From Spirochaetales bacterium (GTDB taxonomy: Bacteria > Spirochaetota > Spirochaetia > CADAEX01), in the NCBI GenBank assembly GCA_024233785.1, contig JACKPD010000006.1, forward strand, positions 57,171 to 121,170: 64,000 nucleotides of DNA, read 5' to 3'. A program made the translations under genes and the position numbers. This document shows, piece after piece, positions 32,852 to 42,179 of the stretch. How positions within the stretch are numbered: the stretch's first letter is position 1; each line of letters opens with the position of its first letter. The notes beneath the pieces were generated by a model that saw only the letters and a list, made by a program, of their open reading frames with translations, had not been told where the DNA came from and did not search any database.

Positions 32852-34334
32852 AGTAATTACCTGCCTCTGTAAGATTTTTGCAGGGGCTTCTCCACCCCTT
32901 TCCTGATTCACTGATAAAGGTATCTGCCTCAGCCGGTCCCCAAGTCCCTGCAGGGTATCCATATATTATAACACGGCTGTCATTATCCCGGCAGGAAATA
33001 AACGGGTCGATGAATTTCCAGCATTCTTCTACGCTGTCGGCCCTGGTAAAAAGTGTTGAATCCCCGGTCATAACATCATATAAAAGCCTTTCATAGGCAT
33101 CAGGTATCTTGAATTCCCCTAAATCAGAGTATTTAAAATCCATGTCCCGGTTTGTTATCTCGAAACCGCTTCCAGGCTGCTTCATTCCGAAGGTAAGAAG
33201 CACTCCTTCATCAGGCTGAATCCGCAGGATCAGTTTGTTCTGACAGCAGCTGTCACCCTTTCCTTTAAACAGTTTATGGGGCGTTTCCCTGAAATGGACA
33301 ACAATCTCGGTTACACGGGTCGGAAGCCTTTTCCCTGTTCTCAGGTAGATGGGAACGCCGCCCCATCTCCAGTTATCGATAAAAATCCGCAGCGCGGCAT
33401 ATGTTTCTGTTCTTGAATCAGGTTTTACATCTTTCTCATTCCTGTATCCGGGGACAGATTCGCCCCTGATTGTGGAATCAACATACTGACCCAGTATCAT
33501 GTTGCTTATAATTTCATCGGGACTGTATCTGCGAAGAGCCTGGAAAACCTTCAGCGTTTCTGTCCTGACTGCGTCAGGAGTAAAAAATGGAGGAGGCTCC
33601 ATTGCGGCAACTGCGGCAAGCTGAAGGAGGTGGTTCTGTACCATATCGCGCATAGCTCCCGCCGAATCATAATAACTCCCCCGCGATTCAATCCCGATTG
33701 ATTCTGAGGCGGTAATTTCCAGATGGCTTATATAATTTCTGTTCCAGAGAGGTTCAAATATTCCGTTCGCGAAGCGGAAAGCCATTATATTCTGGACAGT
33801 TTCCTTTCCAAGATAATGATCAATCCTGTATACCTGCTTTTCAGAAAAATAAGTATGTATAAACTTATTCAGTTCAAGCGCTGCTTTCCAGGAATTGCCG
33901 AACGGTTTTTCAACGACAATCCTTTTCCAGCCCCGTCCTTTTGATTCAGGAGTGCCGTCCGCCTCAATGTTAAGCCCTGTTTCTCCTATCCCTTCAATAA
34001 TGCTCCTGTGCATGGATGGGGGGACAGCCAGATAGAAAACAATATTCCCTCCTGAGGCGTATTCAATGTCAAGTTTGTCTATCCTGTTTTTCAGTTTTAT
34101 ATAGTCGCCGGGATCGGTTGTATTGATCTGCTGGTAGAAAAACCTTTCTTTAAGCAGTTCAGGGATTTCTTTCCTGAATTCCTCGTCAGGGTGGTATTTT
34201 CTCCCGACTCCCAGGAAAATAGTATCCCCTGATACAAGTTTTTTTTCCACAAGCTCTTCAAGCGCGGGATAAAGCTTCCGCCTTGCAAGGTCCCCGGTTG
34301 CGCCGAAGATTACGATAATAGAATTCTCAGTCAT
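32841..34334 (-). CDS. zwf: Glucose-6-phosphate 1-dehydrogenase
   Basis: A 497-residue NADP-dependent dehydrogenase. The dinucleotide-binding IVIFGATGDLARRKLYPAL is at the N-terminus, EKPFGNSWKAALELN follows, and the catalytic RIDHYLGKETVQN is in place, as is GVPIYLRTGKRLP. Length matches the family. It supplies NADPH and, with pgl downstream, 6-phosphogluconate. A ribosome site AAGGAG precedes the ATG. Confidence 0.97.
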   Translation of the reverse strand: MTENSIIVIFGATGDLARRKLYPALEELVEKKLVSGDTIFLGVGRKYHPDEEFRKEIPELLKERFFYQQINTTDPGDYIKLKNRIDKLDIEYASGGNIVFYLAVPPSMHRSIIEGIGETGLNIEADGTPESKGRGWKRIVVEKPFGNSWKAALELNKFIHTYFSEKQVYRIDHYLGKETVQNIMAFRFANGIFEPLWNRNYISHLEITASESIGIESRGSYYDSAGAMRDMVQNHLLQLAAVAAMEPPPFFTPDAVRTETLKVFQALRRYSPDEIISNMILGQYVDSTIRGESVPGYRNEKDVKPDSRTETYAALRIFIDNWRWGGVPIYLRTGKRLPTRVTEIVVHFRETPHKLFKGKGDSCCQNKLILRIQPDEGVLLTFGMKQPGSGFEITNRDMDFKYSDLGEFKIPDAYERLLYDVMTGDSTLFTRADSVEECWKFIDPFISCRDNDSRVIIYGYPAGTWGPAEADTFISESGKGWRSPCKNLTEAGNYCEL

Positions 34335-34392
34335 TTACTCCTTCCCGTATTCCGCATGGTGATACAAAATTAAACTTTTGATATACTCCCGT

Positions 34393-35037
34393 ATGCTGCG
34401 GTATATTAATAATATAACCTTACGAATAGATTATAGCACAATTTTTTCAGCTCTTGGCTATAAAAGAAAATCAACAGAGCTTCCGGATTTATTCAGAAAA
34501 GAGATTAAAGGGTGGATAGATGAAGCTTTGCATGCAGTTAAGCTTGACGCTGTTACAGCCAGGTGTGAAATATCGTTTCCTGATGACGAATCAGTTCTTC
34601 TTTCGCCTGAAGGGAGCAATCCTGAAGGGAGCCAGCCGGAAACAATAAGGATTGCAAGCGCTTCGCTGCGCAGATTCCTTTCCTCTTCTTCCAAAGCGCT
34701 GATTATGGGAATAACGGCCGGCAGCGCCGTCACGGAGCTGATAGACAAATACCAGATAGAAAACATGACTAAAGCTGTAGTCCTTGACGCCGCGGCAGGT
34801 GAGATTGTCGATGCAGGGTTTGATTATATTGTTTCACTTTTAAACAGGGAACTTGCAAGGGAATCGGGAAGACTCCTTTCAAAAAGATTTTCACCCGGGT
34901 ATGGAGACCTGACGTTAAATGCGCAGGGAGATTTTTTCAGGCTGCTTGATATGGAAAAACTCGGGGTAACCCTTACAGATAGCTTTATTCTAAAGCCGCG
35001 GAAATCAGTGATTGCAATAACAGGGATTGTTTATTAA
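34393..35037 (+). CDS. Stand-alone methionine synthase reactivation domain protein
   Basis: A 214-residue protein related to the AdoMet-binding activation domain at the end of full-length MetH. It has the RFSPGYGD motif near residue 173 that contacts AdoMet, preceded by TAGSAVTELIDKYQ and VVLDAAAGEIVDAGFDYI. It should serve the reductive remethylation of oxidised cobalamin on the MetH encoded 21 bases downstream, which lacks this domain. The same split is known in Thermotoga. The ORF can be extended to a TTG at 34378; I prefer the ATG at 34393. Neither start has a ribosome site. Confidence 0.85.
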   Translation: MLRYINNITLRIDYSTIFSALGYKRKSTELPDLFRKEIKGWIDEALHAVKLDAVTARCEISFPDDESVLLSPEGSNPEGSQPETIRIASASLRRFLSSSSKALIMGITAGSAVTELIDKYQIENMTKAVVLDAAAGEIVDAGFDYIVSLLNRELARESGRLLSKRFSPGYGDLTLNAQGDFFRLLDMEKLGVTLTDSFILKPRKSVIAITGIVY

Positions 35038-35058
35038 CATCTTTCTTAAGGATAAAAC

Positions 35059-37491
35059 ATGACAGATAAAAAACACATTTCAGACATGCTCTCGGGTAAA
35101 ATTATTGTACTTGACGGTGCAACAGGGACAGAACTTCAGAAAAGAGGTATGCCTGCAGGGGTATGCCCCGAAATATGGGCCATTGAAAACCGTGAAATAC
35201 AGAAGTCTATCTATAAAAGCTATGCTGATGCAGGTTCCGGTATTATTTACACCTGCACTTTCGGAGCGAATCAGCTTAAGCTGCAGCAGTATGGAAGGGA
35301 TGATGTTGAAAATATAAACAGGACACTGGCTGAAATGGCAAAGGAAGCTGCGGGAAGCAAAGCACTTGTCGCAGGCGACATCGGCCCGTGCGGCCATTTC
35401 ATAAGCCCGTTCGGCGATATTGATTTCGATGATGCTGTCAAAATGTTTAAAAGGCAGGTACAGGGGCTTCTCGACGGAGGCGCCGACCTTTTTGTTATTG
35501 AGACGCAGATGGATATACAGGAGGCGCGGGCAGCCCTGATTGCGGTAAAAGAGATTACAGATGCCTTTACTATTGTTACCATGACATATGAGCCGGACGG
35601 GAGGACACTTAACGGCACAACGCCTGAGGCGGCACTTGTAACACTTCAGAGCCTCGGGGCTGATGCCGCAGGCTGCAACTGTTCGACCGGGCCGGAGGAA
35701 ATGCTGAATCTTGTAAAACGCCTAAAGGGGATTTCAAGGGTCCCCATTGTCGCCAAACCCAACGCAGGAATGCCCCGGATTGAGAACGGGAAAACCGTAT
35801 TCCCGATGGGGCCTTCCGATTTCGCCTCCTTTGCACTTCCCTTTGCAGAAGCGGGAGTCAATATGATGGGGGGATGCTGCGGGACAACACCTCTTCATAT
35901 TAAGCTTTTAGCGGATGAAATATCAAAATATAAACCGCTTCCCGCAGCAGAAAACAATCTGGTTATGCTTTCAAGTCCGGCAGAAGCTCTTGTAACACAA
36001 AAGGGCAGTTCCCTTCAGATAATCGGGGAAAGGATAAATCCAACAGGCAAGAAAAAACTGCAGGGCGAGCTTCTGGAGGGAAAACTCTCAATTGTAAGGG
36101 CAATGGCATCCCGGCAGCAGGAAAGCGGGGCACAGCTTTTAGATATAAACGCCGGAATGCCGGGCATTGATGAGAAAGAGACAGTTGTTAAAATTATAAA
36201 CACGCTCGCTCCAGTCTGCCGCCTTCCGCTTGTAATTGACTCATCCTCGCCTGATGTAGTCGAGGCGGCCCTGAGGATTTACCCGGGAAGGGCGCTCATC
36301 AATTCAATATCAGGTGAAAAAAGCAAAATGGAAAAACTCCTGCCGCTTGCGGCTAAATACGGGGCAATGTTTATACTGCTGCCGGTCGCAGACAACGAAC
36401 TGCCCTCCTCGCACAAAAGGAGGGGTGAAATAGCTGAAACTGTTTATGAAAAAGCTGAAAAAATGGGATTTACAAAAAACGACATAATAGTTGACGCCCT
36501 TGTAATGACTGTCTCTTCAAGCCCTGATGCTGCCCTCGAGACGCTTAAAACAATAAGGTGGGCATCTGAAAACGGCTTTTCATCAGTAATAGGGCTTTCC
36601 AATGTCTCATTCGGACTTCCGCACAGGGTCATAGTCAATTCATCATTTCTTTCAATGGCAGCAGCCTCGGGGCTTACCCATGCAATTGCAAATCCTGATG
36701 AAACAGCTCTTATGTGGGCAAAACACGCGTCGGCGCTGCTTACAGGAAAGGATAAGGACGCATCGGCGTTTCTGGAATTTGCATCATTACACAGCGAAAC
36801 CCAGGCAGGAACCAGAACAGCTGAAATGAGAGAAAGTTCTTCACAGCCGGCAGGTACTGACATATCATCTGATTCGATACGCGAAGGCATTATTTCAGGG
36901 ATAAGGGAAGATATTGTAATACATGTTAACAGGGCCCTGGAAAAAGGGGGGGAACCGCCTGAAATTCTTGAAAAAATAATGATTCCCGCCATCCTCCATG
37001 TCGGAGAACTTTACGACAGCAGAAAATTTTTTCTTCCCCAGCTTATAGCAAGCGCAGAAACAATGAAAAAGGGGTTTGAAATACTTGAGCCTCTTCTGGG
37101 GGAAAAGGGAAGAAAATCGTGCGGGAAGGTACTTTTTGCGACAGTTGAGGGAGATATTCACGATATCGGTAAAAACATTGTAGTGCTGATGATGCGCAAT
37201 TACGGTTTTGATGTTATGGACCTCGGGAAAGATGTCGCGGCCGATAAAATAATAAAAGCCGCAAAAGAGTTTAAGCCTGATATTATCGCCCTTTCTGCGC
37301 TGATGACAACGACAATGGTAAAAATGCCGGAAATCATCGCCCGTGCGGAAGCTGAAAACATCAGAGTCCCGTTTATGGCAGGCGGAGCTGTTGTAACCAG
37401 GGAATGGGCCGGCTCTATCGGCGCCCATTATTCAAAAGACGGGGTGGAAGCAGTCAGAGTTGCATCTTCTCTTATAGGCGGTAAGATTTAA
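35059..37491 (+). CDS. metH: Cobalamin-dependent methionine synthase lacking the reactivation domain
   Basis: An 810-residue MetH that transfers methyl from methyltetrahydrofolate to homocysteine through cobalamin. Residues 10-290 are the homocysteine domain (VLDGATGTELQKRG, with zinc cysteines in NCSTG and GGCCGTTPLHI near 271). About 320-580 is the pterin domain (IIGERINPTGKKK, LLDINAGMPG). The cap and B12 domains follow, with EGDIHDIGKN near 696-705 supplying the cobalt-ligand His. The fourth, activation domain of Escherichia coli MetH is absent and is encoded upstream. The stop is 3 bases from the convergent acyl-CoA synthetase stop. Confidence 0.95.
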   Translation: MTDKKHISDMLSGKIIVLDGATGTELQKRGMPAGVCPEIWAIENREIQKSIYKSYADAGSGIIYTCTFGANQLKLQQYGRDDVENINRTLAEMAKEAAGSKALVAGDIGPCGHFISPFGDIDFDDAVKMFKRQVQGLLDGGADLFVIETQMDIQEARAALIAVKEITDAFTIVTMTYEPDGRTLNGTTPEAALVTLQSLGADAAGCNCSTGPEEMLNLVKRLKGISRVPIVAKPNAGMPRIENGKTVFPMGPSDFASFALPFAEAGVNMMGGCCGTTPLHIKLLADEISKYKPLPAAENNLVMLSSPAEALVTQKGSSLQIIGERINPTGKKKLQGELLEGKLSIVRAMASRQQESGAQLLDINAGMPGIDEKETVVKIINTLAPVCRLPLVIDSSSPDVVEAALRIYPGRALINSISGEKSKMEKLLPLAAKYGAMFILLPVADNELPSSHKRRGEIAETVYEKAEKMGFTKNDIIVDALVMTVSSSPDAALETLKTIRWASENGFSSVIGLSNVSFGLPHRVIVNSSFLSMAAASGLTHAIANPDETALMWAKHASALLTGKDKDASAFLEFASLHSETQAGTRTAEMRESSSQPAGTDISSDSIREGIISGIREDIVIHVNRALEKGGEPPEILEKIMIPAILHVGELYDSRKFFLPQLIASAETMKKGFEILEPLLGEKGRKSCGKVLFATVEGDIHDIGKNIVVLMMRNYGFDVMDLGKDVAADKIIKAAKEFKPDIIALSALMTTTMVKMPEIIARAEAENIRVPFMAGGAVVTREWAGSIGAHYSKDGVEAVRVASSLIGGKI

Positions 37492-37494
37492 TTC

Positions 37495-39198
37495 CTAAAC
37501 TTCTCCGCCGCTCTCGGTATCTTCTTTCTTTTCAAACATTTTAAGGTTCTGGTAAAGATACCTTTTTATCTTTTTGGTCGGAGTCTTTTCAAACGGGTTT
37601 TTCTGTTCCAGCATTAATCCGATTTTTGAAAAATTATTAAGCTGGGCGTTGACGCTTTTTTTAATTTCCGCCAGGTGATGTGATAAGTAGTCCTGAAGCT
37701 GCCTTCCGCTTTCTGCGGCATCTTCCTTCATTTCCTCGAATTTGTTTTTCAGATCTTCATAGTTAAGCTGTACAAGGGCAACAAGTATTCCCTTGTCCTC
37801 AACTACAACAGAATCCTCAACAAATGCGCAGCTGTTGATTACGCTTTCAATAGATTCAGGATAGATATTCTCTCCGCTCGGCCCCAGAATCATGTTTTTA
37901 ATTCTTCCCTTGATATAAAGATAGCCGTCGTCCCCGAAAGAACCGAGATCCCCTGTTCTGAACCATCCGTCTTCAGTAAACACTTCGCTTGTCAGTTTTT
38001 CATCCCTGTAATAGCCTTTCATTACGTTCGGCCCCTTTACAAGTATCTCCCCGGAATCCCCTTCTCCGGCGGATTTATCAAGCTTCACCTCAACACCGGC
38101 TAGAATTCTGCCTGTCGATCTGTACCTGGTCCAGACTGCGTTGTCGCCTGCGATCAGAGGAGATGTTTCTGTAAGCCCGTAGCCTATTGCATAGGGGAAA
38201 TGAGCTTCCCTGAGGAATTTCTCAACATCCGGGGCAAGAGGCGCTCCTCCCACACCGAAAAAATATATCCTGCCTCCGAACAGCTTTTTAAGCTTTATTC
38301 CCGCGATCCGGTTAAGGATTTTCCTGAAGAAAGGTATTGAGTAGAGTTTTGCGGTAATTTTCTTTTCAGTAAATGTCTTATATATCTTCTGCCTGTAGAT
38401 TTTCTCAATTAAAAGCGGAACAGATAGCATTACGCCCGGTTTTATCTTCTTAAGCGCGGGAAGAAGAACATTCGGGACAGGAGGTTTGCCAAGGTAATAA
38501 ACAGCAGCTCCGGCAGAAAACGGAACAAGCATGCCTATTGTACACTCGTAGGAATGGGAGAGGGGAAGAATTGAAACAAACCTTTCCTGCTCAAACATTT
38601 CAGGAATTGCGCTTGAAGTTATTGCGTTGGAAAGAATGTTTTTGTGTGTAAGCATTACCCCTTTGGAGCTGCCCGTAGTCCCGGATGTATAGATGATGGA
38701 TGCGATATCATCCTCGTTATGTTCAACATCCCTAAGATTTACCGTTTGGCCGGGAACTGCCGGCTGCGGAAACTCAAGCGTTTCCATCATGACAGCAGTA
38801 AGTCCTTCACCGCATAGTTTTGAAACTTTCGGGTAAAGTTTTTCGGAAACAAATATAAGAGCGCACCCGGCATGTTTTATAATATTTTCAATTTCTGTAT
38901 CCTTAAAATCAGGCAGGATAGGTACGGCAGTAGCTCCAGCCAGGGCAATTGCAAAATAGGAAACAACCCAGTTGGGCATGTTTTCGCCCAGGATTGCGAC
39001 ATTACTCCCTTTTCCCATGCCGGCAGTCAGAAGTTTTTCTGCTGTTCTTTCAGCAATTTTTTCAACTTCTCTGTAAGTCAAAGGCTCTGAATCAATTAAT
39101 GCAAGGGCCGCCTGGTCTCCATATTTTTCCGCAGCGCTTCTTAGCAGAGCTTCCAGTGTCATCCTGTCCAGTTTCATTATTTGAACTTTTTTTGCCAC
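37495..39198 (-). CDS. Long-chain acyl-CoA synthetase (AMP-binding)
   Basis: A 567-residue adenylate-forming ligase that activates fatty acids to acyl-CoA or acyl-AMP. Motifs: IIYTSGTTGSSKGVMLTH (AMP loop), GYGLTETSPLIAG, WFRTGDLGSFGDDGYLYIKGR and KNMILGPSGENIYPESIES. A helix-rich C-terminal extension replaces part of the usual hinge tail. The start is GTG 39198 with AGGAAGGCGG upstream; ATG 39177 is an alternative. A GC-rich stem-loop lies just upstream. Confidence 0.9.
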   Translation of the reverse strand: MAKKVQIMKLDRMTLEALLRSAAEKYGDQAALALIDSEPLTYREVEKIAERTAEKLLTAGMGKGSNVAILGENMPNWVVSYFAIALAGATAVPILPDFKDTEIENIIKHAGCALIFVSEKLYPKVSKLCGEGLTAVMMETLEFPQPAVPGQTVNLRDVEHNEDDIASIIYTSGTTGSSKGVMLTHKNILSNAITSSAIPEMFEQERFVSILPLSHSYECTIGMLVPFSAGAAVYYLGKPPVPNVLLPALKKIKPGVMLSVPLLIEKIYRQKIYKTFTEKKITAKLYSIPFFRKILNRIAGIKLKKLFGGRIYFFGVGGAPLAPDVEKFLREAHFPYAIGYGLTETSPLIAGDNAVWTRYRSTGRILAGVEVKLDKSAGEGDSGEILVKGPNVMKGYYRDEKLTSEVFTEDGWFRTGDLGSFGDDGYLYIKGRIKNMILGPSGENIYPESIESVINSCAFVEDSVVVEDKGILVALVQLNYEDLKNKFEEMKEDAAESGRQLQDYLSHHLAEIKKSVNAQLNNFSKIGLMLEQKNPFEKTPTKKIKRYLYQNLKMFEKKEDTESGGEV

Positions 39199-39220
39199 AA
39201 CATCACCGCCTTCCTGATTA

Positions 39221-39250
39221 CAATAAACAGGCCGGATTGAAACCGGCCTG
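39221..39250 (-). terminator. GC-rich stem-loop, probable terminator of the polyferredoxin transcript
   Basis: A perfect 8-base-pair stem, CAGGCCGG (39228-39235) with CCGGCCTG (39243-39250), and a 7-base loop are followed on the minus strand by TTTATTG. It lies 192 bases after the polyferredoxin stop and 30 bases before the acyl-CoA synthetase start, so it could also act as an attenuator of that gene. Confidence 0.5.
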
Positions 39251-39441
39251 ACTTGAACTGAATAATAACCCTGTTTTATTTATATCTCAAGTTTTTTTCT
39301 TATTTAAATATCACCATTATCATTTTTATTATAATACTTGCCGGAAGCGCGGAAATGTAAAACTATTGTAAAACTTTCAGGCAGTACCGGCAAACAGGGC
39401 TATTATCTTTCAGTGCGCATTAAACCTGTGCATTGAAGTCT

Positions 39442-40584
39442 TTATTTTGCCTTTTCCTGAAGCTCTTTGATAAATTCCCTGACTTCTTCTGCCTCAATTC
39501 CGCTTTCCTTAAGCTGAAGTTCAAGCTTATCTTCAGTCAATCCGAACCTTTCCATAAAAACCTCTTTGGGCAGGCCGGTCGCGGCAATAATCTCACTGTA
39601 GGTATATTTACCCCTTATGGAATCAGTATCGAATTTCTCTAGGTTTTCAGATGTTCCAAGACTTGCCATTTTCCAGGAAAAGTCCCCGGTTGCGGTTGTC
39701 AGACCAATAATTCCAAAAAATACCAGGAATGTTATAACGGTGAACCATGCAGCCTTGACCTTTTTTCTTCCTGAAGGAGAGGCAATAACAAGGGTATTTT
39801 CGACAGGGCACTTATTTACACATTCGTTGCAGTTTAAACACTCCGCATCAACAACTTCCCTGACTTCATGGACTTTGATGTTTACAGGACATACTTTTGT
39901 ACAAAGCTCACAGTTGATGCATGTAGCTTCGATCCTTTTAATCCTGAAATATCCTGCTTTCCCAACAATTCCGAGAAAAGCTCCCATCGGGCACATATAT
40001 TTGCAGAAAAACCTGTCATAGAGAAAGGAGCCGGCAAGCGCAATAAGGAGAACAGCAAATCCTACAGGGAATTCAATAAAAAGGTCTGCTGACGCGATAT
40101 GATGATATGCAGCCCACGGGTCATACGGCCTTATCACAAGATAGCCGAGCCTGAATGTTTCTTCCAGTACCAGAACCAGAATCAGGTATTTCAGATACCT
40201 GAGGTATTTATCAGCCTTTTCAGGAATTACAAATCTTTTCCTGAAAAATTTACCCCTCAGTTTTTCAAAAAACTCCTGTAGTGTTCCAAGCGGACAGATA
40301 TTGCCGCAGAAAGTCCTTCTGAATACAAATGCCAGGACAATTGTCGCAATAAGAAGAATAAAACTGCTGAGTGCAATTCTCTTTAAAAAGCCGCCAGCTG
40401 TTATAAAAATGTAAAGCGACTCAAGTCCCCCGAACGGGCAGAAAGCATCTATCGGCGCTGCCTTGAAAGAAGTCCCGAACTGATGCAGCAGACCCATAAC
40501 AGTTGAGAGCAGCAGAACAAAAAGAAGAATGGAATACCGGATAATTCTTGCTTTTTTATGCTCTGCTTTTAACGTTTTTGCCAT
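39442..40584 (-). CDS. Membrane polyferredoxin (NapH/RnfB-like 4Fe-4S protein)
   Basis: A 380-residue membrane protein from the ATG at 40584 (MAKTLKAEHKKARI); the frame reaches 40692, but that part is not conserved-looking. About five hydrophobic segments are interrupted by CGNICPLGTLQEFF and CKYMCPMGAFLG, the paired CxxxCP motifs of NapH/MauN-type proteins. Two 4Fe-4S sites follow (CINCELCTKVCPVNIKV and CLNCNECVNKCPVE). A helical 80-residue tail ends the chain. It likely passes electrons across or along the membrane, but the partner is not encoded nearby. Confidence 0.85.
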   Translation of the reverse strand: MAKTLKAEHKKARIIRYSILLFVLLLSTVMGLLHQFGTSFKAAPIDAFCPFGGLESLYIFITAGGFLKRIALSSFILLIATIVLAFVFRRTFCGNICPLGTLQEFFEKLRGKFFRKRFVIPEKADKYLRYLKYLILVLVLEETFRLGYLVIRPYDPWAAYHHIASADLFIEFPVGFAVLLIALAGSFLYDRFFCKYMCPMGAFLGIVGKAGYFRIKRIEATCINCELCTKVCPVNIKVHEVREVVDAECLNCNECVNKCPVENTLVIASPSGRKKVKAAWFTVITFLVFFGIIGLTTATGDFSWKMASLGTSENLEKFDTDSIRGKYTYSEIIAATGLPKEVFMERFGLTEDKLELQLKESGIEAEEVREFIKELQEKAK

Positions 40585-40707
40585 GTTTTTAATCCCTTTT
40601 TTATTGAATATTTTAGATCGTAACATGATTATTATAATATTTAATTGATTTTTATGTACAGGAAAAGTGAATTTCATGTGAAGTTCAGACATTCAGGTAA
40701 GATTAAT

Positions 40708-40738
40708 AAAAATCAGGCTGATTCAGCAATCAGCCTGA
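40708..40738 (-). terminator. Rho-independent terminator after trpB
   Basis: An 11-base-pair perfect stem (40713-40723 with 40728-40738) with a 4-base loop is followed on the minus strand by TTTTTATT. It lies 13 bases after the trpB stop. Confidence 0.85.
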
Positions 40739-40751
40739 CACAACAGAATAA

Positions 40752-41969
40752 TCAGATACCGTAATTTTTTCCGTAATTCTCAACTATATAATCCACATCC
40801 TTGTCTCCCCTTCCGGAAAGATTAATAAGTATTGTTTTATCTCTGGAAAGCTTCGGGGCAAGTTTAATTGCGTAAGCAACAGCATGTGCGCTTTCAAGCG
40901 CGGGAATAATCCCCTCTACCCTTGAAAGTGTAAAAAAAGCGTCTATGGCTTCCTTATCATTGATGCATTCATATTTTACCCTGCCGATATCCTTGAGATA
41001 ACTATGCTGGGGTCCGACACCGGGATAATCAAGACCGCTGGCCACAGAGTATACCGGTTTAGGTTCGCCTTTATCATCCTGAAGAACGTAGCATTTAAAA
41101 CCGTGGATCATCCCGGGTGTCCCAAGGGTAAGGGTACAGGCATGCTCTCCGTCCTTGAATCCGATACCGGCAGGTTCCACTCCGTAAATATCAACATTTT
41201 TATCATCAAGAAATGCGGTAAAAAGTCCCATGGCGTTTGAACCGCCGCCTACACATGCAATAAGGTTATCAGGCAGCTTACCTGTTTTTTCCATAAACTG
41301 TTCCCTTGCCTCCTCGCCCACAATTTTCTGAAAGTCACGGACCATCATGGGAAAAGGATGAGGGCCTACAACAGAGCCAATTGCATACAGCTGATTAACA
41401 GGGTCCTTGAGATACCCCATAAATGCTTCGTCAACTGCCTCTTTAAGTGTTTTAAGGCCTGATTTGACAGGTATGACATTGGCTCCGAGTATTTTCATTC
41501 TGACAACGTTAGGATGCTCCTTGGCAATATCTACCTCACCCATATAAATATCACATTCAAGCCCGAGTAACGCGGCAGCTGTCGCAAGGGCAACCCCGTG
41601 CTGACCTGCGCCTGTTTCTGCGATTACCTTTTTCTTGCCCATCTTTTTTGCAAGCAAAGCTTCGCCCAGACAATGATTTATTTTATGGGCCCCGGTATGA
41701 TTAAGATCTTCCCTCTTAAGATAAATCTGTGCTCCCCCGAGGCTTGATGAAAGGCGGGAGGCTTGAAATACAGGGCTTGGACGGCCGACATAATCCCTGT
41801 AAAGAGATTTAAGTTCTGTCTGAAAATCCCTGTCATCTTTTAATTCCATATATGCGTCTGTAATCTCTTTAAGTATGCTGTTCAGTACTTCAGGGACAAA
41901 AGACCCCCCGTAATTACCGAAAAAACCCTGTGCATCCGGCAATGTTTTTAAACCTGCTCCTGCTTCCAT
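40752..41969 (-). CDS. trpB: Tryptophan synthase beta subunit
   Basis: A 405-residue PLP enzyme joining indole and serine. The PLP lysine is in HTGAHKINHCLGEALL (near residue 95), with AETGAGQHGVA, the phosphate loop CVGGGSNAMGLF and SGRGDKDVD at the end. This is the TrpB1 form that normally pairs with TrpA, yet no trpA or other trp gene is adjacent and a terminator follows at once. It is transcribed alone from its own promoter with a dyad over the -10, so it may be regulated separately or salvage indole. An AGGAGG ribosome site is present. Confidence 0.95.
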   Translation of the reverse strand: MEAGAGLKTLPDAQGFFGNYGGSFVPEVLNSILKEITDAYMELKDDRDFQTELKSLYRDYVGRPSPVFQASRLSSSLGGAQIYLKREDLNHTGAHKINHCLGEALLAKKMGKKKVIAETGAGQHGVALATAAALLGLECDIYMGEVDIAKEHPNVVRMKILGANVIPVKSGLKTLKEAVDEAFMGYLKDPVNQLYAIGSVVGPHPFPMMVRDFQKIVGEEAREQFMEKTGKLPDNLIACVGGGSNAMGLFTAFLDDKNVDIYGVEPAGIGFKDGEHACTLTLGTPGMIHGFKCYVLQDDKGEPKPVYSVASGLDYPGVGPQHSYLKDIGRVKYECINDKEAIDAFFTLSRVEGIIPALESAHAVAYAIKLAPKLSRDKTILINLSGRGDKDVDYIVENYGKNYGI

Positions 41970-42007
41970 ATTTAAATCCTCCTGCTGTTATTTCTATAGA
42001 TAGTAAC

Positions 42008-42025
42008 GTTTCTTCAGAAAGAAAC
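42008..42025. promoter_or_regulatory. Dyad overlapping the trpB promoter -10, possible operator
   Basis: Arms GTTTCTT and AAGAAAC with a 4-base centre. The repeat touches the -10 box (42023-42028) and covers the expected start of transcription. A repressor site is one reading; a leader hairpin is another. Confidence 0.4.
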
Positions 42026-42051
42026 ATATAATAAATTCAAAAACGTGTCAA
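42023..42051 (-). promoter_or_regulatory. Putative sigma70 promoter of trpB
   Basis: On the minus strand TTGACA (42051-42046), 17 bases, TATGTT (42028-42023), giving a leader of about 45 bases. Confidence 0.6.
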
Positions 42052-42063
42052 TAAAAAAACATA

Positions 42064-42079
42064 AAGTTGTCCGCAACTT
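42064..42079. repeat. Dyad between the trpB and cstA promoters
   Basis: Arms AAGTTG and CAACTT with a TCCG centre, upstream of the -35 boxes of both divergent promoters. It could be a shared regulator site; no known motif was recognised. Confidence 0.35.
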
Positions 42080-42119
42080 AAAATCAGCAACATTGCATTG
42101 CTTAAAAATGTATAAATCA

Positions 42120-42148
42120 TTGACATAGTTTTAAGGTGGGTTTAGGAT
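42120..42148 (+). promoter_or_regulatory. Putative sigma70 promoter of cstA
   Basis: TTGACA (42120-42125), 17 bases, TAGGAT (42143-42148), with the GGGAGG ribosome site and ATG 42180 following about 25 bases later. Confidence 0.6.
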
Positions 42149-42179
42149 TTAACTATTAAAATACTTTTGGGAGGTATAA

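Noticed and set aside
35609..36992. Long minus-strand frames opposite metH
   Set aside because: Composition follows the complementary coding strand and no domain is recognisable.
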